A stretch of 25,555 bases of DNA from an uncultured Caulobacteraceae bacterium. GTDB lineage: Bacteria > Pseudomonadota > Alphaproteobacteria > Caulobacterales > Caulobacteraceae. Shown one piece after another: positions 16,249 through 23,954 of this stretch. The stretch spans positions 1 to 25,555 of the forward strand of contig CALEOQ010000242.1 of assembly GCA_937910255.1 (NCBI GenBank), in the 5' to 3' direction. Every line of letters starts with the position of its first letter. Positions within the stretch are counted from its first letter, which is position 1. Position numbers and translations under genes: made by a program. Under the pieces are notes generated by a model. That model saw nothing but the letters and a program-made list of their open reading frames with translations, ran no database searches and was not told the DNA's origin.

Positions 16249-17136
16249 CTAGCGGAGCACGGCCAGTCCGTTTTTGATCACCGTGGCGTTGCGGGACTTC
16301 ACGCGCGCCTCGAAGCTGATCTCCTTGCCGTCCTTCCAGATGTCCACCGTGATGGTGTCGCCCGGGAAGACCGGCGCTGAGAAGCGGGCCTGGTGGCTCT
16401 TGATCTGGTCGGGATCGAAGTCGGTCACCGCCTGTAGGATGGCCCGGCAGGTGATGCCATAGGTGCAGAGCCCATGCAGGATCGGCCGCGGGAAGCCCGA
16501 GCGCTTGGCCGAGTCCGGATCGGAGTGCAGCGGATTGCGGTCGCCGTTCAGGCGATAGAGCAGGGCCTGGTCCTCGCGGGTGGTGAAGTCCACCGACATG
16601 TCGGGCGCACGCTCAGGCACCTTGTGCGGCTCGGGGGCGCCCTCGGTGGGGCCGCCGAAGCCGCCGTCGCCGCGGGCGAAGGTGGATGAGGTCAGCGTGG
16701 CGACCTTCTCGCCGTTCTCATCGGTCCAGACCGATTCGTTGATGACGACCGCGCCCTTGTCCTTGCCCTTGTCATAGGCGCCCACCGTGCGGCCCTCGAC
16801 GGTGAAGGTCCCCTTGGTCGGCAGGGGCTTGTGCAGCTCCACCTTCTGCTCGCCGTGGACGACCATCAGGAAGTTGATCTGGCTGGGGCGGTGGCCCTCG
16901 GGCATCTGCGGGGCGGGGCCGGCGTTTGCCGCGGCCCGGGCGCCGGCCGCCAGAACGGTGGCCGCGGTCGGAATGACCTTGAGATTCTTCTCATAGACGA
17001 AGGGCAGCTCCGTCTCGTTCATGGGATCCTGGCCCATGCCGACGCCCAGGGCGTAGAGCATCACGTCCTTGTCGCCATAGGTGAAGGTGCGCGGGGCCGT
17101 GCGCTGGTCGAGAATGTCGGGATAAAAGATAGGCAT
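16249..17136 (-). CDS. R-specific enoyl-CoA hydratase, MaoC/hydratase 2 family (double hot-dog)
   Basis: 295 residues. The C-terminal half has the full hydratase-2 signature LNGDRNPLHSDPDSA, with catalytic D199 and H204, followed by RPILHGLCTYG. The N-terminal half is a second, degenerate hot-dog domain (YALGVGMG at the start, HGEQKVELHKPLP near 95-106). This two-domain form is shared with eukaryotic peroxisomal hydratase 2 and many bacterial homologues. It hydrates 2-trans-enoyl-CoA to (R)-3-hydroxyacyl-CoA, linking fatty-acid oxidation with polyhydroxyalkanoate or steroid side-chain metabolism. The ATG at 17136 is preceded by GGAGG about 11 bases away; an upstream in-frame ATG at 17166 would put that ribosome binding site inside the gene, so I reject it. 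The gene is divergent from sapC. Confidence 0.94.
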   Translation of the reverse strand: MPIFYPDILDQRTAPRTFTYGDKDVMLYALGVGMGQDPMNETELPFVYEKNLKVIPTAATVLAAGARAAANAGPAPQMPEGHRPSQINFLMVVHGEQKVELHKPLPTKGTFTVEGRTVGAYDKGKDKGAVVINESVWTDENGEKVATLTSSTFARGDGGFGGPTEGAPEPHKVPERAPDMSVDFTTREDQALLYRLNGDRNPLHSDPDSAKRSGFPRPILHGLCTYGITCRAILQAVTDFDPDQIKSHQARFSAPVFPGDTITVDIWKDGKEISFEARVKSRNATVIKNGLAVLR

Positions 17137-17286
17137 GTTGAAATCGTTCCTCCGGAGCCCGCTCATGAATGGGGCTGCTCTTCTATGGGTCCGATTGAAC
17201 CGGCACAGAGGCTGCGACGCAAGCGTCCCTCCTGGCATTTGCCGGCCTTGCCCTGATCGGCTAGAAGCGCCCGACCGCTCCGCGCG

Positions 17287-17304
17287 CGGGTCCGAAGGGA
17301 CCCG
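17287..17304 (+). promoter_or_regulatory. Hairpin in the sapC leader
   Basis: CGGGTCC (17287-17293) and GGACCCG (17298-17304) form a perfect 7-bp stem closed by a GAAG tetraloop, 30 bases upstream of the sapC ATG. It lies in the 198-bp divergent gap between the hydratase gene and sapC. Nothing else definite was seen in this gap. Confidence 0.4.
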
Positions 17305-17334
17305 TCGGACACCCGAATTCCTCGAAGGTTTCTT

Positions 17335-18141
17335 ATGACCGAGACTACCGCTTCGGCCACGGGCCAGATCTCCGGCAACGTCCTCTTCTATTCCAATCCC
17401 GAGCCGCTCAACCCGACCACCCACAAGGGCATGGGCGTGAAGCGGATCGACGGTCCGTTCAGCTTTGCGGCCAAGCACAACCTGGTCCCGCTGACGGTGT
17501 CGGAATTCCAGCTGGCGGTGCTGAACGGCCCGATCATCTTCGTCGGCGAGGAAAAGACCCCGCTGCAGGTGATGGGTCTGAACCACGACGAGAATATCTT
17601 CGTCCTGCCCACTGGGGTGTTCGACGCGGGCGTCTATGTGCCGGCCTATGTGCGCCGCTATCCCTTCGTCTTCGCCAATGACTCCAAGGCGGGCCAGTCG
17701 ATCCTCTGCGTCGACCGCAATGCGGCCTTCTTCGCCGAGAAGGACGCCGAACTGCCCTTCTTCGACGAAAAGGGCGAGCCGACCGAATACACCCAGAACT
17801 GCCTGACCTTCTGCAACAACTACGAGATGGAGCGGCAGAAGACTCAGAACTTCGTCCAGCTGCTGAAGGCGCTGGACCTGTTCGAGGCCAAGGAGTCCTT
17901 CTACACCCCGGTGAACGAGGACGGCACGCCCGGCGAGCCCCAGAAGCTGGCCGACTATTTCGGCGTCTCCGAAGAGCGCCTGCGCGAGCTGCCGGCCGAG
18001 AAGTTCATGGACCTGCGTCAGTCGGGCGCCCTGAACCAGATCTATGCCCACCTGATCTCGCTGGCCCAGTGGGACCGCCTGGTCGCCCTGTCGATGAACC
18101 GGCAGATGCAGGCCCAGACGCTGCAGGCCGCCAACAGCTGA
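17335..18141 (+). CDS. SapC family protein
   Basis: 268 residues, matching the SapC family (named after the Campylobacter S-layer locus gene). Typical stretches are LNPTTHKGMGVK, FAAKHNLVPLTVSEF, FPIVFVG-like GPIIFVGEEKTPLQVMGL, NIFVLPTGVFDAGVYVPAYVRRYPFVF and LDLFEAKE. No signal peptide or membrane helix is visible, so it is probably cytoplasmic or uses a non-classical route. The biochemical role of the family is unknown; the link to the S-layer is by name and distant homology only. Stretches AAFFAEKDAELPFFDEKGE and FNRQ-like LSMNRQMQAQTL close the conserved part. The ATG at 17335 has GAAGG upstream. It stands alone, divergent from the hydratase and convergent with a small MaoC-like gene. 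Confidence 0.9.
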   Translation: MTETTASATGQISGNVLFYSNPEPLNPTTHKGMGVKRIDGPFSFAAKHNLVPLTVSEFQLAVLNGPIIFVGEEKTPLQVMGLNHDENIFVLPTGVFDAGVYVPAYVRRYPFVFANDSKAGQSILCVDRNAAFFAEKDAELPFFDEKGEPTEYTQNCLTFCNNYEMERQKTQNFVQLLKALDLFEAKESFYTPVNEDGTPGEPQKLADYFGVSEERLRELPAEKFMDLRQSGALNQIYAHLISLAQWDRLVALSMNRQMQAQTLQAANS

Positions 18142-18155
18142 TCTGAAAACGTCTT

Positions 18156-18190
18156 GCCCGGCAGGCGCGAATGTCTCGCGTCTACCGGGC
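18156..18190 (+). terminator. Nested hairpin between convergent genes
   Basis: The outer arms GCCCGG (18156-18161) and CCGGGC (18185-18190) enclose an inner stem CGCGA (18166-18170)/TCGCG (18176-18180). It lies just after the sapC stop and overlaps the stop of the opposing gene, the expected place for a bidirectional terminator. No U-tract is present. Confidence 0.4.
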
Positions 18191-18574
18191 GAAGATGCTG
18201 CGGGTCAGGCAGGAAAAGACCAGCCGCCCCGCCTCGTCCAGCAGGTCGTGCTGGGCGATGACGATGCCCTTGCCTTCCCCCACCGGATCCTTGCCCATCA
18301 CCGTCATTCGCCCGCGCAAGAGCTCGCCGGCCGGCGGGTTGCGCACCCAGCGCAGGGCGTCCACCCCCAGGCGCTTGGTCTGGGGCCAGCCGGCCGCAGC
18401 CTGGCTGTCCAGCCGCGCCCAGATGGCGAAGACCATGGTGTCGGGCGCCCCGCGCTCCAAGGTCCAGCCGGGTGTAAAGGCCGCGATGAAGGCCGCCAGG
18501 GCCTTGGCGTCCACCGCCGCGGCGCCCAGGTTCACCACCTGGCCGATCTCGATGTCGTCGAACGGTGCGGGCAT
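18182..18574 (-). CDS. Small MaoC-like hot-dog protein lacking the hydratase active site
   Basis: 130 residues. It begins FDDIEIGQVVNLG, the usual opening of single-domain MaoC dehydratases. It continues with an ALAAFIAAFTPGW helix region, the LGVDALRWVRNPPAGELLRGRMTV strand pair and a final LVFSCLTRSIFAR strand. In true hydratases the stretch after the first helix has a D-x-x-x-H pair; here that position reads PGWTLERGAPDTM with no such pair, so classical hydratase activity is unlikely. It could be a thioesterase-like or binding protein. The ATG at 18574 has GAAAGG six bases upstream. It is transcribed toward sapC. The family is recognised from pattern only. Confidence 0.75.
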   Translation of the reverse strand: MPAPFDDIEIGQVVNLGAAAVDAKALAAFIAAFTPGWTLERGAPDTMVFAIWARLDSQAAAGWPQTKRLGVDALRWVRNPPAGELLRGRMTVMGKDPVGEGKGIVIAQHDLLDEAGRLVFSCLTRSIFAR

Positions 18575-18724
18575 TCTGGCCTTTCGTTACAGGTGGGCGC
18601 TGAAACCCTTGGCGACGCCGGCCCGTACAACAGGCTGGAGCGCAGGTTCCGGAATCATGGATTTGCGGGCAAGGCCTATCTGACCCCATATAGCGGCAAG
18701 CCCCAAACAGGTTTGAGTTCAAGC

Positions 18725-20854
18725 ATGATGCGTCGTCTCGCCGGTTTCCTGCTCGCCGCCCTGGTCCTGCCGCTGAGCCTGGCCGGCGCCGCCCAGGCCG
18801 AGCCGGTGGACACCGGCCACCTGAAGGCCGAGCTGATCGCCCAGACCCAAGCCATCGCCCCGGGCCAGACCATCCAGGTCGCCCTGCGCCAGGAGATCGA
18901 CAAGGGCTGGCACACTTATTGGCGCAATCCCGGTGATTCCGGCGAAGCGACCAAGATCGGCTGGACCCTGCCCACCGGCTGGCAGGCCGGCGAATTCGTC
19001 TGGCAGCCGCCGGAACCGCAGCCCGCCGGCCCGCTGGTGAACTACGGCTATTCCGGCGAGGTCATCCTGCCCATGACCCTGACCGCGCCGGCCGACGCCA
19101 CGCCGGGGCAGTCGGTGACCCTGCGCGCGGCGGCCGCCTTCCTGGTCTGCGAGGAGATCTGCATCCCCGAGGATGCGTTGCTCGAACTGACCCTGCCGGT
19201 GCAGGGCGAGCCCGCCCGGCCGGCCGGCCGGTGGGCGCAGCCGATCGCCCAGGCCCTGGAGGCCGCACCCCGGACGGCCGACCTCACCGCTGCGTTCCAG
19301 ACTGGCGAGGACGGCCTCAAGCTCGCCGTGACCGGCGACGCCCTGGCCGGCGCCGACATGGCCGAGAGCTACTTCTTCCCCTTCGACGGCGCGGTCATCG
19401 ATCACGCCGCGCCCCAGGCGATCGAGCGGGGGCCGCAGGGCCTCACCCTGTCCCTGACCCCCAGCTACGCCTTCCAGGGACCCGAACCGCCCCAGGTCAT
19501 GGCCGGCGTCCTCAAGGTGGACGACGCCTATTACGAGATCGAGGCCCAGGCCGGCCCGCTTCCGGCCGAAGCCGCGGGCCTTGGTCCGCCGATGGCGCGG
19601 GCGAGCGGCGGCGACGGGACGGGGCTGGGCCTTCCCCTGGCCGTGGTCTTCGCCGTCCTCGGCGGCCTAATCCTCAACCTGATGCCCTGCGTCTTCCCGA
19701 TCCTGGCCATGAAGGCCGCCAGCCTGGCGGGCCACGCCCATGAGCAGAGCGCCGCGCGCCGCCAGGGCCTGGCCTTCCTGGTCGGCGTGCTGGCCACCTT
19801 CCTGGCCCTGGCGCTGGTGCTGATCGTCGCCCAGGCGGCCGGCGCCGCCGTCGGCTGGGGCTTCCAGCTGCAGTCGCCGCCGGTGGTCGCAGCCCTCTGC
19901 CTGCTGATGTTGGCCGTGGCGCTCAACCTGTCGGGCGTGTTCGAGATCGGGACGTCCCTGCAAGGGGTCGGGACCGGCCTCGCCAGCCGGGGCGGGCTGG
20001 CCGGCGCCTTCTTTACGGGTGTGCTAGCCGTGGTGGTCGCCGCCCCCTGTACGGCGCCCTTCATGGCCCCGGCCCTGGGCTGGGCCCTGACCCAGAGCGC
20101 GCCGGCCGCCCTGCTGGTGTTCGCCGCGCTCGGGCTCGGCTTCGCCGCCCCCTTCGTGGTGGTGGCCTTCGCGCCGGGCCTGCTGTCGCGGCTGCCCAGG
20201 CCGGGCCCCTGGATGGATCACCTGCGCAAGGTGCTGGCCTTCCCCATGTACGGGGCGGCCGCCTGGCTGCTCTGGGTGTTGACCCTGCAGGTCGGACCCA
20301 TGGGCATGGCCCGGCTCCTGGCTGCGGCGGTTGTGCTGGCCCTGGCGGCCTGGCTCTATGGCCTCTCGCAAGCGCGCGCCGGCGGCGTTGCGCTCAAGGG
20401 CGGCGCCGCGGTCCTGGCCGTCGCGGCCTTGGCGGCGGTGCTTATCCCGGCCTACCAGACCCCGGAGCCGGCCGGCGCCGCCAGCGGCGCGGTGGCCGAG
20501 CTGCCCTATGAGCCCTATAGCGCCGAGCGCCTGGCCGAGCTGCGCGCCCAGGGCGCGCCGGTGTTCGTCAACTTCACCGCCGCCTGGTGCGTCACCTGTC
20601 AGGTGAACGAGCAGGTCGCCCTGGCCCGCCAGGGCGTGGCCGACGCCCTGGCCGATACGGGAACCGTCTATCTCAAGGGCGATTGGACCCGAAAGGACGA
20701 GGTGATCGCCGCCGAGCTGGCCCGTCATGGCCGGGCGGGGGTGCCCTTGTACCTGGTCTATGATCGCGCGGGCGCCGCGCCGGTGATCCTGCCGCAGATC
20801 CTTACCGAGGGCGTGGTCGTGCGCGCCCTGGAGGCCGCCGCATCCGCCGGCTGA
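18725..20854 (+). CDS. ScsB/DsbD-family transmembrane thiol-disulfide reductase
   Basis: 709 residues. A signal peptide (1-25, ending AQA) precedes a large periplasmic N-terminal domain (about 26-295) with WHTYWRNPGDSG and the redox pair C142/C146 (FLVCEEICIPED). About eight membrane helices (about 300-575) carry C322 (LNLMPCVFPILAMK) and C442 (AAPCTAPFMAPALG). The C-terminal thioredoxin domain (about 595-709) has C622-V-T-C625. All three cysteine pairs needed to pass electrons from cytoplasmic thioredoxin to the periplasm are intact. The large N-terminal domain resembles ScsB more than the smaller DsbD alpha domain. The frame stays open far upstream, but the first of two ATGs at 18725 opens the signal peptide; the ribosome binding site is weak. 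The redoxin 56 bp downstream is a likely partner. Confidence 0.93.
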   Translation: MMRRLAGFLLAALVLPLSLAGAAQAEPVDTGHLKAELIAQTQAIAPGQTIQVALRQEIDKGWHTYWRNPGDSGEATKIGWTLPTGWQAGEFVWQPPEPQPAGPLVNYGYSGEVILPMTLTAPADATPGQSVTLRAAAAFLVCEEICIPEDALLELTLPVQGEPARPAGRWAQPIAQALEAAPRTADLTAAFQTGEDGLKLAVTGDALAGADMAESYFFPFDGAVIDHAAPQAIERGPQGLTLSLTPSYAFQGPEPPQVMAGVLKVDDAYYEIEAQAGPLPAEAAGLGPPMARASGGDGTGLGLPLAVVFAVLGGLILNLMPCVFPILAMKAASLAGHAHEQSAARRQGLAFLVGVLATFLALALVLIVAQAAGAAVGWGFQLQSPPVVAALCLLMLAVALNLSGVFEIGTSLQGVGTGLASRGGLAGAFFTGVLAVVVAAPCTAPFMAPALGWALTQSAPAALLVFAALGLGFAAPFVVVAFAPGLLSRLPRPGPWMDHLRKVLAFPMYGAAAWLLWVLTLQVGPMGMARLLAAAVVLALAAWLYGLSQARAGGVALKGGAAVLAVAALAAVLIPAYQTPEPAGAASGAVAELPYEPYSAERLAELRAQGAPVFVNFTAAWCVTCQVNEQVALARQGVADALADTGTVYLKGDWTRKDEVIAAELARHGRAGVPLYLVYDRAGAAPVILPQILTEGVVVRALEAAASAG

Positions 20855-20910
20855 TCGCTGCGTAAAAGTAAAGAGTGTTCGCCGGCCTACACCCCAAGAA
20901 GGAGACGCCC

Positions 20911-21534
20911 ATGACCACCTCGAAGCTTTCCCGCCGCCCGGTCCTGCTGGGCCTGACCGCCGCCGCCGCCATGATCGCCGCCCCGGCCCTGGCCGCGCCG
21001 GCCATCGGCAAGCCCGCGCCCGCCTTCACCGCCATCGACTCCACGGGCAAGTCGCGCAGCCTGTCGGAGTTCAAGGGCAAGACCGTGGTCCTGGAATGGA
21101 CCAATGAGGGCTGTCCCTATGTCCAGAAGCACTACAACGCCGGGGCCATGCAGGGCCTGCAGAAAAGTGCGACCGGCGACGGGGTGGTGTGGCTGACCCT
21201 GATCTCGTCGGCGCCCGGCAAGCAGGGCCACAAGACCGCCGCCGAGGCCAATGACTGGAAGGCCGAGAGCGGGGCGGCGCCCACCGCCATCCTGCTCGAT
21301 CCCAAGGGTCAGGTGGGCCGCGCCTATGGCGCCAGGACCACGCCGCACATGTACGTGGTCAACCCGGCCGGAACGCTGGTCTATATGGGCGGCATCGACG
21401 ACAAGAACAGCGCGGACGCCGCGACCCTCAAGGGCGCCAAGAACTATGTGGTGGCCGCCCTGGGCGACATGAAGGCCGGCCGCGCCGTGGCCCAGCCCGT
21501 GTCGGCGCCCTATGGCTGCAGCGTGAAGTACTAG
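20911..21534 (+). CDS. Exported redoxin (AhpC/TSA-like, thioredoxin fold)
   Basis: 207 residues. The signal peptide contains SRRPVLLGL and ends in APALA, so it could be a Tat or a Sec substrate. The mature part starts IGKPAPAFTAIDSTGK, the redoxin entry motif. The only active-site cysteine is C68 in EWTNEGCPYVQKHY, where thioredoxins would have CxxC. A second cysteine, C205, lies three residues from the C-terminus (GCSVKY) and could act as resolving residue. A PTAILLDPKGQVGRAYGARTTPHMYVV block holds the cis-proline. It lies 56 bp behind the ScsB-type gene and has a good AGGAG ribosome binding site. Known ScsB systems in Caulobacter reduce a periplasmic peroxiredoxin-like protein, so a peroxide-removal role is the best inference. 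The gene converges on a small unknown gene. Confidence 0.88.
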   Translation: MTTSKLSRRPVLLGLTAAAAMIAAPALAAPAIGKPAPAFTAIDSTGKSRSLSEFKGKTVVLEWTNEGCPYVQKHYNAGAMQGLQKSATGDGVVWLTLISSAPGKQGHKTAAEANDWKAESGAAPTAILLDPKGQVGRAYGARTTPHMYVVNPAGTLVYMGGIDDKNSADAATLKGAKNYVVAALGDMKAGRAVAQPVSAPYGCSVKY

Positions 21535-21545
21535 AAGGCTTCTAG
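21531..21545. repeat. Palindrome joining two convergent stop codons
   Basis: CTAGAAG-G-CTTCTAG is a perfect palindrome around a central base. It contains the TAG of the redoxin gene on one strand and the TAG of the opposing gene on the other. Outer AGCGT/ACGCT sequences could extend it into a hairpin, so it may be a compact bidirectional terminator. Confidence 0.5.
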
Positions 21546-22006
21546 ACGCTCCCGTCGGGCGCCAGGCCAGAGGCCGGCCCCGGCGGGGCGAGCAGCACCT
21601 CGATATTGTCGTTCAAGAGATAGATCAGCTCGCGCAGGGCGGTGTCCCGGGCCGGCTTGTCGGCCGCCATCTGCAGGGCCGCCAGCTTGACCGGGAGGTC
21701 CTCTGAGATCCCCCGCAGGATGCAGGCCAGGTCGCCATCGACGCCCCGGTCGCGCACCTTCTGCTGGCCCTGGCCATCCAGGGCGGCCAGGTCGGCGACG
21801 CCGGTCTTGAACGCCTCGCTCGCCGGCGCCTCGGTCTCCCGCATGGCTTCGGCCTGGGCCTTCAGGTCCTGGGCGCGGGCGACGATGTCGGCGAACAGGG
21901 GCTCAAGCGCAGTGGCCGGCGCCGGGGTCGGGGCGTTCGGCTGAGCCGGCGCCGGGGCCGCAGCCATCCAGAGCAGGGTTGTCGCGGCGAGGGCGGCGCA
22001 GGACAT
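21542..22006 (-). CDS. Small exported protein of unknown function
   Basis: 154 residues; I do not recognise the family. The N-terminus (MSCAALAATTLLWMAAAPAPAQ) looks like a signal peptide, followed by a proline/alanine-rich linker to about residue 35. The rest is predicted mostly helical and acidic: LEPLFADIVARAQDLKAQAEAMRE, FKTGVADLAALDGQGQQKVRDRG, DLACILRGISEDLPVKLAALQ and LRELIYLLNDNIEVLLAPP. The mature part has one cysteine. A helical periplasmic protein is all that can be said. The frame remains open upstream to 22861, but that part runs antisense through pgi; the ATG at 22006 with GAGG nine bases upstream is the sensible start. The 159-bp gap to pgi is divergent. Confidence 0.7.
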   Translation of the reverse strand: MSCAALAATTLLWMAAAPAPAQPNAPTPAPATALEPLFADIVARAQDLKAQAEAMRETEAPASEAFKTGVADLAALDGQGQQKVRDRGVDGDLACILRGISEDLPVKLAALQMAADKPARDTALRELIYLLNDNIEVLLAPPGPASGLAPDGSV

Positions 22007-22088
22007 GGATCTGACCTCAGGACACAGATTGAGCGCGTTCCGGAGCCAGATGACCTTGGGAACGAAGACGGGACGATCTGCTTTTGCT

Positions 22089-22107
22089 AACCGGTTTCGG
22101 CCCGGTT
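22089..22107. promoter_or_regulatory. Inverted repeat in the divergent gap upstream of pgi
   Basis: AACCGG (22089-22094) and CCGGTT (22102-22107) are separated by 7 bases, midway between the unknown gene and pgi. This spacing suits a dimeric regulator or a small hairpin. No regulator can be named and no promoter was assigned in this gap. Confidence 0.3.
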
Positions 22108-22165
22108 CGTAAGGGCAGGTTGGAGACGCCATCCTGCGCGGGACCGCTTGAACGGGGGATGAATC

Positions 22166-23788
22166 ATGTCCGACCTGGACGCCGCCTGGCGCCGTCTGCG
22201 CGCGGCAGGGGCCGCCGCCGCTGCGCGCTCGATCGCCGGCCTGTTCGACGCCGAACCTGACCGTCTGGCCCGCCTGAGCCTGACCGCCGCCGGGCTCTAT
22301 CTCGATCTCTCCAAGCAGCCCTGGTCGGCCAAGGACCTGGCCCTGGCGCTCGACCTGGCGCAGGCCGCCGGGGTGGAGGCGGCGCGTGATCGGCTGTTCG
22401 CCGGCGAGACCGCCAATCCCTCGGAGGGGCGCGCGGCCTTGCACATGGCGCTCCGAGCGCCGGAGGGCGCGTCCTTCTCCGCCCAGGGGGAGCCGGTCTC
22501 CCGCGAGGTGGAGGCGACCCGCCAGGCCGTCAGCGCCTTCGCCGACGCCATCGGAAGCGGCGAACGGCGCGGCGCCACCGGCGAGCCGTTCAAGTCCATC
22601 GTCCATATCGGCATCGGCGGCTCGGACTTCGGTCCCCGGCTGGTCTGGGAGGCGCTCCGGGCGACCGACCCGGCCATCGACCTGCGGTTCATCGCCAATG
22701 TGGACCCGGCCGACAGCGCCCAGGCCCTGGCCGGCCTCGACCCTGCCGAGACCCTGGTGATCGTGGTCTCCAAGACCTTCACCACCCAGGAGACCATGGC
22801 CAACGCCATGATCGCCCGGGACTGGCTGCGGGCCGCCCTGGGGGAGGCCGGCGATGCGCATCTGGTGGCGGTCTCGGCGGCGCCGGACGTGGCCAAGGCC
22901 TTCGGGGTGCGGGGCGACCAGATCTTCGGGTTCCGCGACTGGGTCGGCGGCCGCTATTCAGTGTGGTCCTCGGTGGGCCTGTCCTGCGCCATCGCCCTGG
23001 GTCCGGACGTGTTTGAAGCGCTGCTGGCCGGCGGCGCGGCCATGGACGACCATTTCCGCCAGGCGCCGCTGTCGGCCAATGGGCCGGTGCTGCTGGCCCT
23101 GGCGCACATCTTCAATCGCAACGCCATGGATCGCCCGGTGCGCGCCGTGGTCCCCTACGCCCAGCGGCTGCGCCTGCTGCCCAACTTCCTCCAGCAGCTG
23201 GAGATGGAGTCCAACGGCAAGCGGGTGCGCGCCGATGGCCGGCCGGTGACCCAGGCCACGGCGACCACCGTGTTCGGCGACGCCGGCGCCAACGTCCAGC
23301 ACGCCTTCTTCCAGCTGATGCACCAGGGCAGCGACATCATCCCCGCCGACATCCTGGCGGTGGCACAAAGCGCGGACGGCCACCCGGATTCCCAGACCAA
23401 GCTCCTGGCTAATGCGCTCGCCCAGGCCGAGGCCCTGATGGTCGGCCGCAGCGAGGCGGAGGTGCGGCGGTCCCTGGAAGCCGACGGCCTGGCGGCCGGC
23501 GAGATCGACATCCTGGCGCCCCAGAAAACCTTCCCCGGCGGCCGTCCCACCAGCTTCCTGCTGATGGAGGCCCTCACGCCGGAAGCCCTGGGCGCGCTCA
23601 TCGCGCTCTATGAGCACAAGACCTTCGTCGAGGGCGTGCTCTGGGGCATCAACAGTTTCGACCAGTGGGGGGTGGAGCTGGGCAAGACCCTGGCCGGCCA
23701 CATCCTGCGCGACCTGGAGGGCGAGGCGGCCGGCGCCCACGATCCCTCGACCTCGGCCCTGATCGCGCGGCTGCGGGGCGGCGCCTGA
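22166..23788 (+). CDS. pgi: Glucose-6-phosphate isomerase
   Basis: 540 residues, full length. It interconverts glucose 6-phosphate and fructose 6-phosphate in the cytoplasm. Phosphate-binding and active-site blocks are present: HIGIGGSDFGP, VVSKTFTTQETMAN, FRDWVGGRYSVWSSVG, LPNFLQQLEMESNGK with the catalytic glutamate, NVQHAFFQLMHQG with the catalytic histidine, and EHKTFVEGVLWGINSFDQWGVELGK with the catalytic lysine. The usual GNGxQHAF appears here as GDAGANVQHAF, an alphaproteobacterial-looking variant. The ATG at 22166 follows a GGGGGATG stretch. It is transcribed toward hisS, with no clear terminator before the histidine leader region. Caulobacterales use the Entner-Doudoroff route, where this enzyme works mainly in the gluconeogenic direction (established knowledge of the group). 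Confidence 0.97.
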   Translation: MSDLDAAWRRLRAAGAAAAARSIAGLFDAEPDRLARLSLTAAGLYLDLSKQPWSAKDLALALDLAQAAGVEAARDRLFAGETANPSEGRAALHMALRAPEGASFSAQGEPVSREVEATRQAVSAFADAIGSGERRGATGEPFKSIVHIGIGGSDFGPRLVWEALRATDPAIDLRFIANVDPADSAQALAGLDPAETLVIVVSKTFTTQETMANAMIARDWLRAALGEAGDAHLVAVSAAPDVAKAFGVRGDQIFGFRDWVGGRYSVWSSVGLSCAIALGPDVFEALLAGGAAMDDHFRQAPLSANGPVLLALAHIFNRNAMDRPVRAVVPYAQRLRLLPNFLQQLEMESNGKRVRADGRPVTQATATTVFGDAGANVQHAFFQLMHQGSDIIPADILAVAQSADGHPDSQTKLLANALAQAEALMVGRSEAEVRRSLEADGLAAGEIDILAPQKTFPGGRPTSFLLMEALTPEALGALIALYEHKTFVEGVLWGINSFDQWGVELGKTLAGHILRDLEGEAAGAHDPSTSALIARLRGGA

Positions 23789-23813
23789 AGGCTGGCCTTG
23801 CGCCTGCGCCTCG

Positions 23814-23821
23814 GCTATAGG
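23814..23821 (+). promoter_or_regulatory. Possible -10 element for the hisS leader transcript
   Basis: GCTATAGG resembles the Caulobacter -10 consensus GCTANAWC at six of eight positions. If used, transcription would start at about 23828, within a base or so of the leader ATG at 23829, giving a leaderless leader-peptide mRNA. No good -35 is visible at the right distance. Confidence 0.35.
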
Positions 23822-23828
23822 GCCGCCC

Positions 23829-23906
23829 ATGACCTTCGCCCTGCGCCATCACGGCCATCACCACCATCCGATCTCCCGCGGGATCGGGCGGGGTTGCGCG
23901 GCCTGA
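23829..23906 (+). CDS. Histidine-rich leader peptide upstream of hisS
   Basis: 25 codons from ATG to TGA. After MTFALR come H7 H8 G9 H10 H11 H12 H13 P14: six histidines in seven residues, both CAT and CAC used. The pattern resembles the run of His followed by Pro in the enterobacterial his operon leader. Chance occurrence immediately before a histidyl-tRNA synthetase gene is very unlikely. Low charged tRNA-His would stall the ribosome on codons 7-13 (23847-23867), just before the first hairpin. An AGGG lies 6 bases upstream of the ATG, but if the -10 at 23814 is used the message would be leaderless. Whether the peptide itself has a function is unknown. Confidence 0.85.
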   Translation: MTFALRHHGHHHHPISRGIGRGCAA

Positions 23907-23954
23907 GATCAGGACGACGACCACGGCTCGAGCCCCCGCAGCGGACGGGGCTCG
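23868..23954 (+). promoter_or_regulatory. Histidine attenuator: pause hairpin, antiterminator and terminator-like hairpin
   Basis: Pause hairpin: CCGATC (23868-23873) pairs with GATCGG (23882-23887), directly after the last His codon. Terminator-like hairpin: CGAGCCCC (23929-23936) pairs perfectly with GGGGCTCG (23947-23954), followed by a weak TTT at 23959-23961. Alternative pairing: GCGGGG (23888-23893) can pair with CCCCGC (23934-23939), which would break the terminator stem; CGGGCGGGG (23885-23893) can also pair with CCCCGTCCG (23967-23975). This fits ribosome-stalling attenuation. The poor U-tract means termination may be Rho-dependent or the switch may act on translation. Pairings were found by eye. 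Confidence 0.6.

Noticed and set aside
17137..18051. Long minus-strand frame extending the hydratase N-terminus through sapC
   Set aside because: It is antisense to a well-recognised SapC gene. The hydratase has its own ATG and GGAGG site at 17136.
18633..18653. GGAAC on the minus strand in front of the small MaoC-like gene
   Set aside because: The only GTT downstream of it lies about 14 bases away, too close for the 16-17 bp spacer.
18248..18724. In-frame upstream extension of the ScsB-type reductase
   Set aside because: It runs antisense through the small MaoC-like gene and would bury the signal peptide that begins at 18725.
22059..22084. Second EcfG-type promoter: GGAAC upstream of pgi
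   Set aside because: The bases 17 positions later are CTTT, not CGTT, so the essential GTT is missing.
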